Shown: piece after piece, positions 22,522-28,628 of the stretch
How the letters are laid out: every line of letters begins with the position of its first letter
Numbering within the stretch: the first letter of the stretch is position 1
Virus record (IMG/VR): IMGVR_UViG_3300037587_000131
Location: 1 to 29,328 of that record
Origin: a virus
Length of the DNA: 29,328 nt
Direction: 5' to 3' (one strand)
Position numbers and translations under genes: made by a program
Notes under the pieces: generated by a model
Seen by the model: only the letters and a program-made list of their open reading frames with translations
The model's database searches: none
What the model was told of the DNA's origin: nothing

Positions 22522-22749
22522 TTACATTGTGCCGCCGAAATTTTCAGGATCGAGCCTACAGGCCCATCGTACTATCTTCCCCTGTGCAGGGCCACTGTAG
22601 GTTACGTTGGGTTGATGTACAGCTAGAGGGGCGCTCTTACAGCGAACAGGGCGTTCTGTAGGGGGAGGGGGGTAATATACATCCGTACAGGTAGTCGTAT
22701 GGGACCCGCTCGATCCTGTGGGAAAAGTTGGGTTTCGTTTGGTTCCCAT
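22522..22749 (-). CDS. Small proline-rich protein next to TerS, uncertain
   Basis: The start at 22749 (MGTKRNPTFPTGSSG) is placed one base after the TerS stop; longer readings overlap TerS. The 75-residue product is rich in proline, threonine and serine, with a YYPPPP segment and four cysteines. No family is recognised. The spacing fits an operon gene, but the composition gives little support, so this may be a weakly conserved or non-functional frame. Confidence 0.5.
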   Translation of the reverse strand: MGTKRNPTFPTGSSGSHTTTCTDVYYPPPPTERPVRCKSAPLAVHQPNVTYSGPAQGKIVRWACRLDPENFGGTM

Positions 22750-22750
22750 T

Positions 22751-23245
22751 TCAGCCTTCAATCTCGATGAGTCTAGCGTTCGCCGCCAGTAGCCTACGGT
22801 CGATCTCCTCATCTGTTAAGTTCTGGACGGACAGGGTGGCGTCGATGTCTATTTGTTTAGCGTCGCCCCATGCCTTACGTGACAGACGAGTAGCAGCCCA
22901 CTGTCTGATATGAACCCGGAGCTTCGACCGGTTAACATGCTCGGCGTCCAGCACCCGCTCAACCCTACCGTCGCGACGAGTCACGTCCTTATAGTCCTGA
23001 CTGGCATCGTCAGCGATGTCCTGCGCCTGTTCAACCAAGAGGTCCGCCTTGATGGCGGAGGCAAGCTCTAACGCCTCGGCGAACTCCATGACCTCTTTAC
23101 GCCACTGGTAGACGGTAGCAGCAGGGGGAAACCCTGGGCGACGACACGCAGCCGCCAGACTCAAGCCCCCAGCCACGGACTCACACAGTAAGGAGGCTAG
23201 ACGAGCGTTGAACTCTGTAGGGATGGCTAGTGGATTGTAGGTCAT
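22751..23245 (-). CDS. Terminase small subunit, Sf6-like
   Basis: The 164-residue product has the small-terminase layout: an N-terminal helix-turn-helix (LASLLCESVAGGLSLAAACR with PGFPPAATVYQWRKE), a central helical part (FAEALELASAIKADLLVEQA, then QDIADDASQDYKD), then RSKLRVHIRQWAATRLSRKA with WGDAKQIDID, a feature of Sf6-type small terminases and related phage DNA-binding proteins. It would recognise the packaging site and load TerL. GGAG lies five bases before the start. It is the first gene of the minus-strand late block, next to the large non-coding region, where a pac or cos site could be. Confidence 0.85.
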   Translation of the reverse strand: MTYNPLAIPTEFNARLASLLCESVAGGLSLAAACRRPGFPPAATVYQWRKEVMEFAEALELASAIKADLLVEQAQDIADDASQDYKDVTRRDGRVERVLDAEHVNRSKLRVHIRQWAATRLSRKAWGDAKQIDIDATLSVQNLTDEEIDRRLLAANARLIEIEG

Positions 23246-23430
23246 ACGGACTCCGGTCGCGCGGTCTGTTGTAGAGGGCTAGAAGAGACTTCGGGCTACC
23301 CTAAGAGCAACCCGGCACAATGTGAAACGTACAGAAACTAAGAGCCTAGAACCTACGTTTCCTTTAGTTTCAATAGCTTAGGGGATAACCTCCGGACTCA
23401 CCTTTTCACCTCTTGTCCGATTTAGCATGT

Positions 23431-23788
23431 CTAATGTCTCCATTAATAACAAAGGGTTACGAGTAAACCCTTGCCTATACCTAAAAGTACTTGTCGACCT
23501 TACTCAGCAACGGTTACAGCCACATTAAAGCGTCAATCGGACTCTACTTTCAAAAATTCGTTCCCTCCTGCCGCAGCCTCACAGCGTCACCGCTACGCTA
23601 CACCCTACGCTTGAAGCCTACGCTCTACACCTCCTACACCCTTATACTTACCAACTACTAGAAAAGAGAAGTAGAGTCCGATTAGACCTTAAAAACTCCT
23701 GTAACCCATAGCCACCAAGGTCGACAAGTACTTTTGAATAGAGTCTTAGCTTCTGCCCTTAACCCTTTGATATTAATGACTCCATTAG
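23431..23788. repeat. Nested inverted repeats sharing one centre at about 23,609
   Basis: Left and right arms match as inverted repeats in the same order and at matching distances. Pairs: CTAATG (23431-23436) with CATTAG (23783-23788); 23441-23459 with 23760-23778, TAACCCTTTG(T/A)TATTAATG, one mismatch; 23483-23501 with 23717-23735, AAGGTCGACAAGTACTTTT, perfect 19 bp; GGTTACAG (23512-23519) with CTGTAACC (23699-23706); 23535-23549 with 23669-23683, AAGTAGAGTCCGATT, perfect 15 bp. The coordinate sums are 47218 or 47219 for all pairs. The inner 119 bases do not pair. This is a degenerate giant palindrome or a duplicated outward-facing site array. Confidence 0.85.
23591..23627. repeat. CTACGCT short repeats in the centre of the palindrome
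   Basis: Three CTACGCT-like copies occur within 37 bases (GCTACGCTAC, CCTACGCTTG, CCTACGCTCT), followed by CTACAC and CCTACACC. They lie in the unpaired centre of the inverted-repeat region. Short direct repeats next to large inverted repeats recall iteron-type origins, but three copies are few and the assignment is inference. Confidence 0.45.
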
Positions 23789-23868
23789 CCCCTTAATACA
23801 GCCTTAACACTCGGCAGGTAGAGTCCACGCCTACACACCTAACAGCATGAAACCAAAGGATTCACGCC

Positions 23869-24336
23869 ATGGAGATACTAGACAAGACCACTTTTGCACC
23901 CCTTTATAGAGGAGAATCAAAGGATATGCGCGGCCTGCGCTTGACCTCTGCTAACTTTACAGCCCTGACCATGGTAGGCTTCAACTTACACGGCTTGGAC
24001 CTGCGAAGCGCATATTTTCACAATACAGACCTACGATACGCGAATCTGGACGCCACCAACCTGACCGGAGTCGACCTGACAGGCGCAAGGCTCTGCGCCG
24101 TTTCGTTCCGATTCGCCAACCTGACCGGCGCGGACCTACGAGGGATGAACCTCCATTCGGTAGACTTCACAGGCGCAACGCTGGACCATGCCGACCTCAC
24201 AGGGGCCTATCTGGTTAATGTGGCTACAGGCATGACCAGCGCAACAGGAATCAACCTCACATGCGCACGGTTCACCGAGCGATACGCCAGAGACGGAGAC
24301 GCCCGCCTTGCTACGTTTATGTCCGGTATCACTTGA
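23869..24336 (+). CDS. Pentapeptide-repeat protein
   Basis: The 155-residue product has tandem pentapeptide repeats of the A(D/N)LxG type from about residue 25: LTSANFTALTMVGFNLHGLD, LRSAYFHNTDLRYANLDATN, LTGVDLTGARL, then ANLTGADLRGMNLHSVDFTG and ATLDHADLTGAYL. Such repeats fold into a right-handed quadrilateral beta-helix. Some members mimic DNA and inhibit gyrase (Qnr, MfpA), but most are of unknown role; nothing here decides that. It is the first gene of the rightward block, directly after the divergent control region, so it is likely expressed first. AAAGGA precedes the start by eight bases. Confidence 0.85.
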   Translation: MEILDKTTFAPLYRGESKDMRGLRLTSANFTALTMVGFNLHGLDLRSAYFHNTDLRYANLDATNLTGVDLTGARLCAVSFRFANLTGADLRGMNLHSVDFTGATLDHADLTGAYLVNVATGMTSATGINLTCARFTERYARDGDARLATFMSGIT

Positions 24337-24372
24337 CACCTAGTGCGCATTGTGCGCATTATAATGCGCCCA
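24333..24372 (+). promoter_or_regulatory. Candidate promoter and operator-like palindrome
   Basis: TTGACA (24333-24338) and TATAAT (24360-24365) are both exact sigma-70 hexamers, but they are 21 bases apart, longer than the usual 16-18. The -10 box lies within the perfect palindrome GCGCATTATAATGCGC, preceded by another TGCGCATT copy. The palindrome could bind a repressor. Transcription would begin just before the hairpin element at 24374. The spacing makes promoter strength doubtful, and TTGA is also part of the preceding stop codon. Confidence 0.45.
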
Positions 24373-24373
24373 C

Positions 24374-24413
24374 CCCCGGAGCCTTAACAGGTGGCCGGGG
24401 TGAAAGGGTGAAA
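24374..24413 (+). ncRNA. Hairpin element copy 1 (invariant AGCCTTAACAGGTGG core)
   Basis: CCCCGG pairs with CCGGGG, enclosing AGCCTTAACAGGTGG; inside, GCCT and AGGT can pair around a TAAC tetraloop. It is followed by TGAAAGGGTGAAA. The 40-base segment is identical to copy 2 at 28461-28500. It lies just after a candidate promoter and before a gene start, so it may be a 5' leader structure, a regulator site or an RNA-stabilising cap. Confidence 0.6.
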
Positions 24414-24590
24414 ACAACACACTGGAGGACTCAACATGAACTCGTAGGCAGTAAGGTTTACGTCCAGTTCGAACACTGCGACGAGGAAACAGCTACCGTT
24501 ACCGCCGTCTCCACCATCACTGATTGTATTAGGGTAACTGCCCAGGACGGGGAGACCCTCACAGGTAACCAATGGGAGCGCATAACATGA
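24408..24590 (+). CDS. Small phage protein, start uncertain (possible frameshift at 5' end)
   Basis: The 60-residue frame can begin at GTG (24408) and codes VKTTHWRTQHELVGSKVYVQ followed by FEHCDEETATVTAVSTITDC, a small strand-rich protein. The good GGAGG ribosome site (24424-24428) instead serves an ATG at 24436 that reads only MNS before TAG, in another frame. If one base were added right after that ATG, the product would start MxLVGSKVYV and run to the same stop. So either GTG is the start, or a small indel has damaged the start. The stop overlaps the next ATG (ATGA), which supports a real gene. Confidence 0.6.
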   Translation: MKTTHWRTQHELVGSKVYVQFEHCDEETATVTAVSTITDCIRVTAQDGETLTGNQWERIT

Positions 24591-24754
24591 AGTTCACAAT
24601 GACCATAGGGCCCACCTTTAACGCCGCTTTTGAAGACGACCCCGACGAGCTGCCCCGGATCATACGAGACACCGCCGAGGGGCACTTGCGGGACGTCAAC
24701 GGCAACAGAGTCGGGTCGTTCACCTACACACCCAACAAGGAGTCAACGCCATGA
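24587..24754 (+). CDS. Small protein upstream of the TPWG-type gene, unknown
   Basis: The start at 24587 (MKFTMTIGPTFNAAFED) overlaps the preceding stop and has GGGAG eight bases upstream. The 55-residue product is acidic in its first half (EDDPDELPRIIRDTAEGH) and ends with strands (NRVGSFTYTPNKESTP). No family is recognised. The stop overlaps the next start (ATGA). Confidence 0.65.
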   Translation: MKFTMTIGPTFNAAFEDDPDELPRIIRDTAEGHLRDVNGNRVGSFTYTPNKESTP

Positions 24755-25098
24755 CCATGTACCAAGTAACAACCCCATGGGGTATCGCCGATCATGTGGA
24801 ATACATCGCCGAAGGTATCTATTCAGTGAGCACCCCCAGTCATGGCGGCATCATGCTGGACCACGACCGCGCGGACATGATCCCCGACGACATAGAGCCA
24901 TTCTCAGGGGACCGCCGATTCTGGGAAGAGGACTCAGACTGGTGTGTTCCTTACTTGGTGTTCCGGGCAGACATGGCGCACTGGTCAGCCGTGAAGAACA
25001 ACGGCCCCGAAGCTATGGCTCAGTACGCCATAGACGCCGCAACCGCACCCCACAACACAGATAAACGCGCCGTTTTGGCGAAACACTTAGAGGGATAA
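24751..25098 (+). CDS. TPWG/STPSHGG phage protein (DUF7007-like)
   Basis: The 115-residue product opens MTMYQVTTPWGIADHVEYIAE and GIYSVSTPSHGGIMLDHDRA, followed by FSGDRRFWEEDSDWCVPYLV. The TPWG … GIxxVSTPSHGG … WxEED pattern is found in phage and plasmid proteins grouped as DUF7007; the name is given from memory and should be checked. The function is unknown. AAGGAG lies ten bases before the start. The gene ends four bases before dnaN. Confidence 0.75.
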   Translation: MTMYQVTTPWGIADHVEYIAEGIYSVSTPSHGGIMLDHDRADMIPDDIEPFSGDRRFWEEDSDWCVPYLVFRADMAHWSAVKNNGPEAMAQYAIDAATAPHNTDKRAVLAKHLEG

Positions 25099-25102
25099 TA
25101 CA

Positions 25103-26197
25103 ATGCTAAATGTAGAAAAGACCGACTTATTAAACGCATGCTGTTACCTTGCAAAGATTATTGAGAGAAGCAACCCCTTACCGATTCTGGAGAAGGTACA
25201 TTGTACTGTTAAAGGTGACGTGTTGACGTTGCGGGTAACGGATACTGATAACCATGCGTATGTCAATGTGCCGATTGATGGCATAACCCCGCACCCTGAT
25301 AGCTGGTTGCTTCCCTTCCAGTCGTTCATGAAGGCAATCAATGCTATTCCTAACGGTGCACAAATCACCATACAGGTGCTTAATGATCATATGATAGTGA
25401 GTGCAGGCAGCAGCAGCATGAAACTGCCCATCACGGATGCGGAAGAATTCCCTTTTGTCTGGAATTATGAAGTCATTTATTCAAATCAAATGCCAGCGCA
25501 GGCAATGCTCAATGCAGTGTCACGGATTCGACATGCGATATCAACAGAAGAAATTCGTTACTATTTAAACGGCATGTATTTTGAAACAACGGACGACGGT
25601 TTTATATTGGTTGCTACGGATGGCCACCGGTTAGGCTGGCAATCGGCACGGGTTACGAAGTCAACCGGGGAACTTGATAATAAGATAATCCCCCGGAAAC
25701 CTATTGATGTATTAATATTTGCCCTCAAGAAATCAAAAGATGAACTGAAAACATCGTTTGCAGCGAGTCACGTTGATTTTGCATGGGGCAATTATCACCT
25801 TGTTTCAAAGCTTATAGACGGGACATTCCCTGATTATCGCAGAGTCATACCAAGGGACAACAACAACCAAGTCACAACCGACGCAGCGGTATTTTTGGAA
25901 ACTGTTAAGCGGGTTGCTTCCATTGTCGAGAAAAATGCCAGTGTTAAATTAACGATCAAAGGATCAATGAAAATTGAAACAAGCGGTCCTGAAGGCCTTA
26001 CCTCTTTTGAGGATATATCTATTGGCCATACCGGCGATGATATAGAAATCGGATTTAATGCTGCTAACCTGGTCGCGGCCCTTAATCAATGCACCGACTC
26101 TGTATTGCTTGAAATGAGCGACGCGACCGGCCCTATGTTAATTACCCAACAGGGTGACGAAAACGCCGGGTTTGTCTTAATGCCTCTGCGAATTTAA
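25103..26197 (+). CDS. dnaN: DNA polymerase III beta sliding clamp
   Basis: The 364-residue product has the full three-domain length of a bacterial beta clamp. Domain 1 has PLPILEKVHCTVKGDVLTLR; domain 2 has EEIRYYLNGMYFE and LVATDGHRLGWQSARV; domain 3 has KLIDGTFPDYRRVIPRD and ends VLMPLRI, close to the usual C-terminal MPMRL. The clamp encircles DNA and tethers the polymerase. Phage-encoded clamps of this kind are uncommon, and it may serve a phage polymerase or redirect the host one. GAGGG lies eight bases before the start. The gene is visibly more AT-rich than its neighbours, which suggests transfer from another source. Confidence 0.9.
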   Translation: MLNVEKTDLLNACCYLAKIIERSNPLPILEKVHCTVKGDVLTLRVTDTDNHAYVNVPIDGITPHPDSWLLPFQSFMKAINAIPNGAQITIQVLNDHMIVSAGSSSMKLPITDAEEFPFVWNYEVIYSNQMPAQAMLNAVSRIRHAISTEEIRYYLNGMYFETTDDGFILVATDGHRLGWQSARVTKSTGELDNKIIPRKPIDVLIFALKKSKDELKTSFAASHVDFAWGNYHLVSKLIDGTFPDYRRVIPRDNNNQVTTDAAVFLETVKRVASIVEKNASVKLTIKGSMKIETSGPEGLTSFEDISIGHTGDDIEIGFNAANLVAALNQCTDSVLLEMSDATGPMLITQQGDENAGFVLMPLRI

Positions 26198-26209
26198 TTG
26201 ATTCACGCC

Positions 26210-26231
26210 CTGCCAGTCTTCGGGCTGGTAG
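26210..26231 (+). terminator. Stem-loop with UUCG tetraloop after dnaN
   Basis: CTGCCAGTC-TTCG-GGCTGGTAG forms a nine-pair stem (two G-U pairs) closed by a C(UUCG)G loop, the most stable tetraloop class. It lies 13 bases after the dnaN stop. The following GTTGTGAGTT is not a clear T-run, so it may end or stabilise the dnaN message rather than stop polymerase efficiently. Confidence 0.55.
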
Positions 26232-26265
26232 TTGTGAGTTAACGTAACTGGAGGACACACACACC

Positions 26266-26550
26266 ATGACTAATCATAAATGGGGCTTTGATGGCCAGGG
26301 TATCAACGACTACAGCGACGAATACAAACCCAGGGTCGCGACACTGACCACCCGGTACAAAAGCGCCGAGATTGGCACCTTATTAGCAGCCGCGCCGGAC
26401 CTGCTAAAGGCGCTCGTTAAATCAGAGCAAAATATCATTCAGCTTTGTAATATGGTCAATCAGTTTGCCGGTTTTACTAAAGCGCACCCTGACGACTTCG
26501 CGGAACAAACCCGCGCCGCCATCGCCAAAGCAACCAAGGAGTCAAAGTAA
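26266..26550 (+). CDS. Small conserved phage protein (AAAPDLLKAL type)
   Basis: The 94-residue product contains the segment LLAAAPDLLKALVKSEQNII, common in small early proteins of many phages (often after NAxxIAAAPE/DLLxAL). The rest is a short polar N-terminal region and a helical end with KAHPDDFAEQTRAAIAKA. The function is unknown. GGAGG lies before the start, and the stop overlaps the next start (TAATG). Confidence 0.75.
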   Translation: MTNHKWGFDGQGINDYSDEYKPRVATLTTRYKSAEIGTLLAAAPDLLKALVKSEQNIIQLCNMVNQFAGFTKAHPDDFAEQTRAAIAKATKESK

Positions 26551-27116
26551 TGGACTACACCGCCACCTATTCCCCAGAAGATAATAAGCTCCGCCTGTAC
26601 GCCTCTGAACGTCTGGACAAAGACGAGTTCACCCGAGTCAAGGACCACGGGTTCCGATGGGCACCAAAGCAGGGTTTATTCGTTGCCCCCATGTGGACGC
26701 CAGCCCGTCACGACTTCCTGACCGAACTTGCGGGGGAAGTAGGCGACGAGGACTCGAGTCTGGTCGACCGGGCGGAGGTTCGCGCAGAACGATTCGAGGA
26801 CTACAGCGAGAAGCGGGCCAATGACGCACAGGCCGCAAGCGATGGAGTCAAAGCGATATCCTCGCACATACCTTTTGGACAGCCGATTCTTGTAGGGCAC
26901 CATAGCGAAAAGAAGGCACGGAAGGACGCCGAGCGCATCGAGAACGGAATCAAAAAATCTCTTAAAATGTGGGAAACGTCCGAATACTGGGAACAACGCG
27001 CCGCCGGATCGTTCAAGGAGCAAGGCACCGGAGTCAACGTAGTACTGTTGACCATCAACGCGCCCGCCGCCCCCGTCGTAGCTACCGATCCCCACCAATA
27101 CAACATGGAGTACTGA
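26550..27116 (+). CDS. DUF3560-type protein
   Basis: The 188-residue product has an N-terminal segment with RLDKDEFTRVKDHGFRWAPK and GLFVAPMWTPARHDFLTELA, and then a helical region with RAEVRAERFEDYSEKRANDA and IPFGQPILVGHHSEKKARKD. The GQPILVGHHSE motif is the signature of DUF3560 (PF12083), found in phages, plasmids and some bacteria. Its role is not established; the two adjacent histidines are invariant in the pattern. It is joined to the previous gene by TAATG. Confidence 0.85.
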   Translation: MDYTATYSPEDNKLRLYASERLDKDEFTRVKDHGFRWAPKQGLFVAPMWTPARHDFLTELAGEVGDEDSSLVDRAEVRAERFEDYSEKRANDAQAASDGVKAISSHIPFGQPILVGHHSEKKARKDAERIENGIKKSLKMWETSEYWEQRAAGSFKEQGTGVNVVLLTINAPAAPVVATDPHQYNMEY

Positions 27117-27118
27117 GC

Positions 27119-27424
27119 ATGAGAGACCCCAGATACACCATAACCCGCGAATGGTGCGGGTACCGTAGACCTCGCCACGTCGTTCGGTTTTGTGGCGATT
27201 GGATCGCACAAACTGAAGACCTGGAACATGCCGAATTTATAGCGTCGTCGCGTGATAAAGCCCGCATGCTATCAAGTGAGCAATGCGCGGTGTTGTTCCG
27301 GTCCTGGTTTAATGACTTTTTGACTGTTACCAGGTTCGCGGAATATTACGAGTTCACCCTTGATGATGCTGCTAAGGTTATCGAATATGGCAGAGTTTCA
27401 CATGAAGATGGAGTCACGTTATGA
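27119..27424 (+). CDS. Small phage protein of unknown function
   Basis: The start at 27119 (MRDPRYTITREWCGYRRPRH) is chosen because it lies just after the preceding stop; longer frames run inside the previous gene. The 101-residue product has a strand-rich start (VVRFCGDWIAQTEDLEHAEF) and a helical C-terminal part. No family is recognised. Its stop overlaps the next start (ATGA). Confidence 0.65.
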   Translation: MRDPRYTITREWCGYRRPRHVVRFCGDWIAQTEDLEHAEFIASSRDKARMLSSEQCAVLFRSWFNDFLTVTRFAEYYEFTLDDAAKVIEYGRVSHEDGVTL

Positions 27425-27618
27425 GAGACGTAACCGAAGCGGAGTTTAAGCAGTTCCTACGATCCCACCCAGGGCTTGATCCCCTGCCCATGATAGGCCG
27501 ACTCATCAAGGGAGTCAGGTACCTAGACGAGCAAGGTAACGCCCTGGCCCAGTCGATGACCCGCAACCCCTCGGCACCCGCCAACGTGGTTATCATCCCC
27601 CGTTACGCTCTACTATAA
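27421..27618 (+). CDS. Small phage protein of unknown function
   Basis: The 65-residue product reads MRDVTEAEFKQFLRSHPGLD and continues PLPMIGRLIKGVRYLDEQGN to a proline-rich end with NVVIIPRYALL. A helix then a beta hairpin is likely. No family is recognised. It is coupled to the previous gene by an ATGA overlap, and GGAG lies just before the next start. Confidence 0.65.
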   Translation: MRDVTEAEFKQFLRSHPGLDPLPMIGRLIKGVRYLDEQGNALAQSMTRNPSAPANVVIIPRYALL

Positions 27619-27630
27619 GGAGACCCTGAC

Positions 27631-28263
27631 ATGAGAACCGAAACGCGCACCGTTTACACATTCGATGAACTGAACGACGAGACCAAAAGCAAGGTACTGG
27701 ACAACTGGCGAAACAACGGAATCGACGCCGACCCGGAATGTATCTTCGATGATTTCGCCACCATATGCGAGTTAATCGGAGTCACCCTCGCCACGCGATC
27801 CGTCCCCTTGATGAATGGAGACACCCGACTAAAACCTATAATTTATTATTCCGGTTTTTCAAGCCAGGGGGATGGCGCCTGTTTTGAAGGGTCGTACTCA
27901 TACCGGAAAAACAGCGTAAAACTACTAAAAGCATACGCGCCACAGGACAGCGAGTTGCTCCGCATAGTAACCGACTTACAACGAGCACAACGCACCGCAT
28001 CTTACCAACTAGACGCCACCATGAGACACTCAGGGCATTACTCTCATGCTATGTGTGTGAGTGTAACCGTGGACAGGGGCGGGCGCTACTGTGACGTATC
28101 GGACGACCAGATGGACACTATAACTGAACTCATGCGCGATTTAGCAAACTGGCTATATTCACAGTTGGAGAAAGAATACGAATATGCCAACAGCGACGAG
28201 GCCATAACCGAAACCATCCTTTGCAATGAATACGAATTTTACGAGGACGGGAGTCTGGTGTGA
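27631..28263 (+). CDS. Conserved phage protein (YSGFSSQGDGACFEG type)
   Basis: The 210-residue product contains YTFDELNDETKSKVLDNWRN, IFDDFATICELIGVTLA, YYSGFSSQGDGACFEGSYSY, LLKAYAPQDSELLRIVTDLQ and ASYQLDATMRHSGHYSHAMC. The S-G-F-x-S-Q-G-D-G-A-C-F-x-G and H-x-G-H-Y-x-H patterns belong to a widespread phage protein family whose function is unknown; some databases label members as antitoxin-like without clear proof. AAGGAG lies eight bases before the start. It is followed by a one-base overlap (TGATG) with the next small gene. Confidence 0.8.
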   Translation: MRTETRTVYTFDELNDETKSKVLDNWRNNGIDADPECIFDDFATICELIGVTLATRSVPLMNGDTRLKPIIYYSGFSSQGDGACFEGSYSYRKNSVKLLKAYAPQDSELLRIVTDLQRAQRTASYQLDATMRHSGHYSHAMCVSVTVDRGGRYCDVSDDQMDTITELMRDLANWLYSQLEKEYEYANSDEAITETILCNEYEFYEDGSLV

Positions 28264-28430
28264 TGAGTATCCCCGATCTACCCCCCAATTGTAACAGTTG
28301 GATCGTTGTTAACAGGGCGACGAATCAAGCCGCCCTGGAAACCTCAAGTCGTGACTTATTGGAAAAGATAAACTTGAAAAACTACAAGATCGTAACTGCG
28401 TTGGATTGGCTTGTGTCTCTGAACGCATAA
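28263..28430 (+). CDS. 55-residue conserved small phage protein (SWIVVNRATN type)
   Basis: A 55-codon frame starts at a TGATG overlap with the previous gene and ends with TAA at 28430. The product reads MSIPDLPPNCNSWIVVNRAT, then ALETSSRDLLEKINLKNYKI and VTALDWLVSLNA. The pattern SWxVVxRxTxxAxxET…INxxxY…AxxWLxxLN is one I recognise from small phage proteins, probably an alpha-beta mini-fold. The function is unknown. Confidence 0.7.
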   Translation: MSIPDLPPNCNSWIVVNRATNQAALETSSRDLLEKINLKNYKIVTALDWLVSLNA

Positions 28431-28460
28431 CAACCCACACCCGCGATGTATCGCCGCTAT

Positions 28461-28500
28461 CCCCGGAGCCTTAACAGGTGGCCGGGGTGAAAGGGTGAAA
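28461..28500 (+). ncRNA. Hairpin element copy 2
   Basis: This 40-base segment is identical to copy 1: CCCCGG/CCGGGG stem, AGCCTTAACAGGTGG core, then TGAAAGGGTGAAA. It is followed by an AGAGAGG ribosome-like site and an ATG (28513) that codes only MTRT before two stops. A 14-codon frame (MYRRYPRSLNRWPG, from 28446) also runs across the hairpin. No promoter is clear upstream. Confidence 0.6.
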
Positions 28501-28564
28501 GAGAGGTACACCATGACCCGTACATAATAGGGTTATTACCATCAAGCGACACCAATCGCACCGA

Positions 28565-28591
28565 GCCGGGAGCCTTAACAGGTGGCCCGGC
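28565..28591 (+). ncRNA. Hairpin element copy 3 with compensating stem change
   Basis: GCCGGG pairs with CCCGGC around the same AGCCTTAACAGGTGG core, so the outer stem differs from copies 1 and 2 yet still pairs. A second inverted repeat, CTTTTGG (28591-28597) with CCAAAAG (28612-28618), follows directly, and its right arm overlaps the start of the ribosome site of the next gene. TTTT after the stem could also make it a weak terminator. Confidence 0.6.
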
Positions 28592-28628
28592 TTTTGGGTA
28601 TCATCAACCAACCAAAAGGGTTTAGACC

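Larger units (their letters stand above)
23246..23868. promoter_or_regulatory. Divergent intergenic control region
   Basis: This 623-base stretch separates the leftward late block from the rightward block and has no convincing open frame. It contains the shared-centre inverted repeats (23431-23788), nearby smaller inverted repeats (GAAACGTA with TACGTTTC, GAAACTAA with TTAGTTTC at about 23323-23371), and CTACGCT repeats. Both outer arms carry TTG(T/A)TA close to an AT-rich hexamer facing outward, which could be divergent promoters with long spacers, but no consensus promoter is clear. Replication origin, early/late switch and packaging site are all possible. Confidence 0.6.

Noticed and set aside
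23246-23868. tRNA gene in the large intergenic region
   Set aside because: No cloverleaf with a T-loop GTTCGA segment and acceptor stem could be found on either strand.
24374-24413. Classical Rho-independent terminator at hairpin copies 1 and 2
   Set aside because: The stems are followed by TGAAAGGGTGAAA, not by a T-run, so only copy 3 could act in this way.
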